The position numbers and the translations under genes are program-made. Shown in pieces: positions 62,236-64,000 of a stretch of 64,000 nt of DNA. A model generated the notes under the pieces. That model was given only the letters and a program-made list of their open reading frames with translations. It did no database searches and was not told the DNA's origin. Location: assembly GCA_046351215.1 (NCBI GenBank), contig JAXLYX010000005.1, positions 248,001 through 312,000 on the forward strand. The letters are read 5' to 3'. Every line of letters begins with the position of its first letter. Within the stretch, counting starts at the first letter, position 1. The stretch is from JAXLYX01 sp046351215. Its GTDB lineage: Bacteria; Myxococcota_A; Polyangia; Polyangiales; Houyiibacteriaceae.

Positions 62236-63225
62236 TCAGCGCGGCGAGGCGTCGAAGATGACCCGCGGTGCGGGCGTCCCGTTCGGGAAGGTCGCCCCGA
62301 GGAAGACGAGGACCTGCGCGGCCGGCGTCACCTCGTCCGACGAGAGTCGGATGCCGCAGGCGGACTGCCCGCACAGGGGACGGATCGTGAGCGCGAGCGG
62401 CGACTCCGGCTGCACGTTGGCGGAGGCGCGGCGGAAGTAGAACGAGGCGCGGGCCATCGGCGGCAGGTGCTGTTCCCGCCCTTCCTCCTCCGAGCCGGTC
62501 TGCGGCGGCAGGAGCGGGAGGATCGGCTCGGGGGGATCGTCCGTGCCGAAGCGACGCACGTCGATGACGAACGCGTCCTGCCGGGTGAAGAGCCCGATCT
62601 CGACCTTGCCGCCCTCGGCGGCGCGATCGGGGACGCCCGTGCACTGGAAGCCGGTGTCCACCGCGCAGCGCGTGAACGACTCGTCCCACGTGCGGACGAA
62701 GGTGTCCCAATCGCGTTGGTACGGCGCATCGAACGAAACGGGATCGGGCGAGGGATCGCGGACGTCGAAGCCGTCCGGCACGAGCACGCCGAGCGCCGGG
62801 GTCATGCCCTTGCGAACGACGAAGCCGACCTTCTGCACGTTCGCCGCCTTCAGCGTTCGGAGCACGGCGAGCAGGGTGCGGTAGGGCACCATGGAGTGGA
62901 GCTCGATCTTCGCCGACTGACGACCGCCCGACGACGCGAGCGCACGCGTGAGCGCCGGGATCGCGCCGCCCTGGACCTCGTTCGCGGCGAGGTTCCCGTT
63001 GGTGAGCGTGGCGAGGCCCTGCCCTCCGAGCTCGAGCCCCGTCATGCCGATCGTGAGCTCGAGCGCGGCCGGGTCGATCCGATCCTCGTTCCGGCGCGTG
63101 AGCGGGACGTCGGCGAGCGTGACGAGCTCCGGACGCGGCGCGGCCGGCGCGGCGGCTTCGTCGCCTCCGCAGGCGGCGGCCGGGAGGAGCAGACACGGGA
63201 GGAGGAGCCGGAGCGGGAAGCGCAT
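62236..63225 (-). CDS. Lipoprotein with ExbD/TolR-like periplasmic domain
   Basis: 329 residues. Lipobox PAAAC (about 15-19). Residues about 30-150 resemble the periplasmic C-terminal domain of ExbD/TolR: VQGGAIPALTRALAS, SMVPYRTLLAVLRTLKAANVQKVGFVVR corresponds to the family's final helix-strand with V-P-Y near its start. No N-terminal TM helix with a channel aspartate is present, so it is not a normal ExbD. The rest is beta-rich with four cysteines (CAVDTGFQC, CGQSAC). It could be a soluble partner or inhibitor of a Tol/Exb motor (inference). No tolQ-like gene is adjacent. Confidence 0.7.
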   Translation of the reverse strand: MRFPLRLLLPCLLLPAAACGGDEAAAPAAPRPELVTLADVPLTRRNEDRIDPAALELTIGMTGLELGGQGLATLTNGNLAANEVQGGAIPALTRALASSGGRQSAKIELHSMVPYRTLLAVLRTLKAANVQKVGFVVRKGMTPALGVLVPDGFDVRDPSPDPVSFDAPYQRDWDTFVRTWDESFTRCAVDTGFQCTGVPDRAAEGGKVEIGLFTRQDAFVIDVRRFGTDDPPEPILPLLPPQTGSEEEGREQHLPPMARASFYFRRASANVQPESPLALTIRPLCGQSACGIRLSSDEVTPAAQVLVFLGATFPNGTPAPRVIFDASPR

Positions 63226-63270
63226 CCGCGGGACGATACCAGAGGCCTCCCCGCGGGTGGAGAGCGACGC

Positions 63271-64000
63271 TCAGCGGCGTGCGAGCGTGCCGGAATCGTA
63301 GGGGGATCGAGGGCTCTGTCCCTCCGGATGGGGCCCCATGAACGCGCGGATCATCGCCTCGCGTCGCTCGAAGCCGGCGATCTCCGCTTCGACGCGAGGT
63401 CGCCTCTCGGCGGGCGCCGTCGCGAGCTCGTCGCGGAGCCGTGCGAGCTCGTCGGCGACGACGACGGGCCTCACGCAATGGCGCGCCTCGCCGCCCTCCC
63501 CCGGACAGCCCGAGCGATGATCGGTCCAGGCCGGGAGGATCTCGAGGTCGGCGAGCCCCGCGCGTCCGTCCGCCTCGCGAGCGAAGGTCGCGACGGCGAC
63601 CGCGGAGAGCCTCCGATCGCAGGTCGAAGCGGGCGAGAGGCTCGCGCACATGTCGCTCAGGAAGTTGCCGAGCGAGTAGACGACCGCCGCGCGTCGCCCA
63701 TCCGGTGCACGCGCCCATTCGGCGGGCTGGAGCACGTGCGGATGATGGCCGATCACGAGATCGGCGCCCGCTTCGACGAGCTGCCGCGCGATGCTTCGCG
63801 TCTCGCCGAGCGGCGACGCTTGGTACTCGCGATCCCAATGCGCCTCGACGACCACCACGTCGACGTCGGTGCGCGCACGGAGCGCGCGGACGGCCCGCAG
63901 CACCTCGGCGCCCTCGTCGTCGAAGGCGTACCAGAAGAGCACCTGCGGAACGTCGGGACGCGTGCGCGTGGCCGGGTTGTAGGCGTTCAGGATCCGCGCG
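63271..64000 (-). CDS. CapA-family protein (poly-gamma-glutamate/metallophosphatase type), partial
   Basis: The C-terminal 242 residues are visible; the start lies beyond the right edge, and the frame stays open up to base 64000. Signature blocks of the CapA/calcineurin-like family are VVVEAHWDREYQ, ADLVIGHHPHVLQPAEWA and VVYSLGNFLSD, which carry metal-binding and catalytic residues. Family members act in polyglutamate capsule synthesis or, more often, as metal-dependent phosphoesterases of unknown substrate. The last 60 residues are a charged helical extension (DELARLRDELATAPAERRP). Confidence 0.85.
   Translation of the reverse strand, partial: ARILNAYNPATRTRPDVPQVLFWYAFDDEGAEVLRAVRALRARTDVDVVVVEAHWDREYQASPLGETRSIARQLVEAGADLVIGHHPHVLQPAEWARAPDGRRAAVVYSLGNFLSDMCASLSPASTCDRRLSAVAVATFAREADGRAGLADLEILPAWTDHRSGCPGEGGEARHCVRPVVVADELARLRDELATAPAERRPRVEAEIAGFERREAMIRAFMGPHPEGQSPRSPYDSGTLARR

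Overview
The window is a 64 kb stretch of a very GC-rich bacterial chromosome carrying about 52 protein genes on both strands. Many sensor kinases and response regulators, a Ser/Thr protein kinase, a B12-binding MerR regulator, numerous lipoproteins (L-x-x-C signals) and lipid-oxidation enzymes point to a deltaproteobacterial or myxobacterial lineage (Myxococcota, perhaps Polyangia). That is an inference from gene content; there is no rRNA marker. I see no rRNA, tRNA, CRISPR array, insertion sequence, prophage or attachment site. Genes are packed tightly, with twelve stop/start overlaps of 1-4 bases, so most clusters look like translationally coupled operons.

Left part (1-25 kb). A signalling block (1-4211) has a globin-coupled histidine kinase, a tandem-receiver protein and a REC-PAS protein, divergent from two universal stress proteins and an Hsp20. 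The composition resembles the mycobacterial DosR dormancy regulon, and a good -24/-12 (sigma-54) promoter candidate lies in front of the usp pair. Next come a heavy-metal-type RND efflux pair, a DUF4397 lipoprotein, a DCC-thiol protein/CarH-like photoreceptor operon with palindromes upstream, a hybrid kinase, an OmpR-type two-component pair, a VLCAD-like acyl-CoA dehydrogenase, an ACT-like protein, a PlsC acyltransferase and a small membrane protein. At 20302-25238 is the most interesting cluster: DUF3348 - DUF802 - MotB/OmpA - DUF2894. Its two central proteins look like a MotA/MotB (ZorA/ZorB-like) ion-driven motor with a roughly 650-residue coiled-coil tail.

Middle part (25-46 kb). Aldehyde dehydrogenase with a strong hairpin terminator, a structured intergenic region, an HSL-type esterase, a YihY-type membrane protein, a Ser/Thr kinase with a membrane module, and an ArsR-methyltransferase fusion coupled to S-adenosylhomocysteine hydrolase (ahcY). 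These are followed by an M50 site-2-type protease, an endonuclease III with an altered Fe-S loop, a GH3 glycosidase, a modular SGNH hydrolase, a DmdC-like acyl-CoA dehydrogenase, a three-gene operon of two paralogous small STAS-like proteins plus a PAS-GGDEF cyclase, and another HSL-type hydrolase.

Right part (46-64 kb). Arginyl-tRNA synthetase (argS), a dual CDGSH protein, a 2OG-Fe(II) oxygenase, an esterase, a HEAT-like protein, a lipoprotein, a catalytic/non-catalytic M16 peptidase pair, cofactor-independent phosphoglycerate mutase (gpmI), a CrtI/retinol-saturase-like oxidoreductase, a fatty-acid desaturase with a textbook intrinsic terminator, three exported proteins (one with an ExbD-like domain), and the 3' part of a CapA-family protein cut by the window edge.
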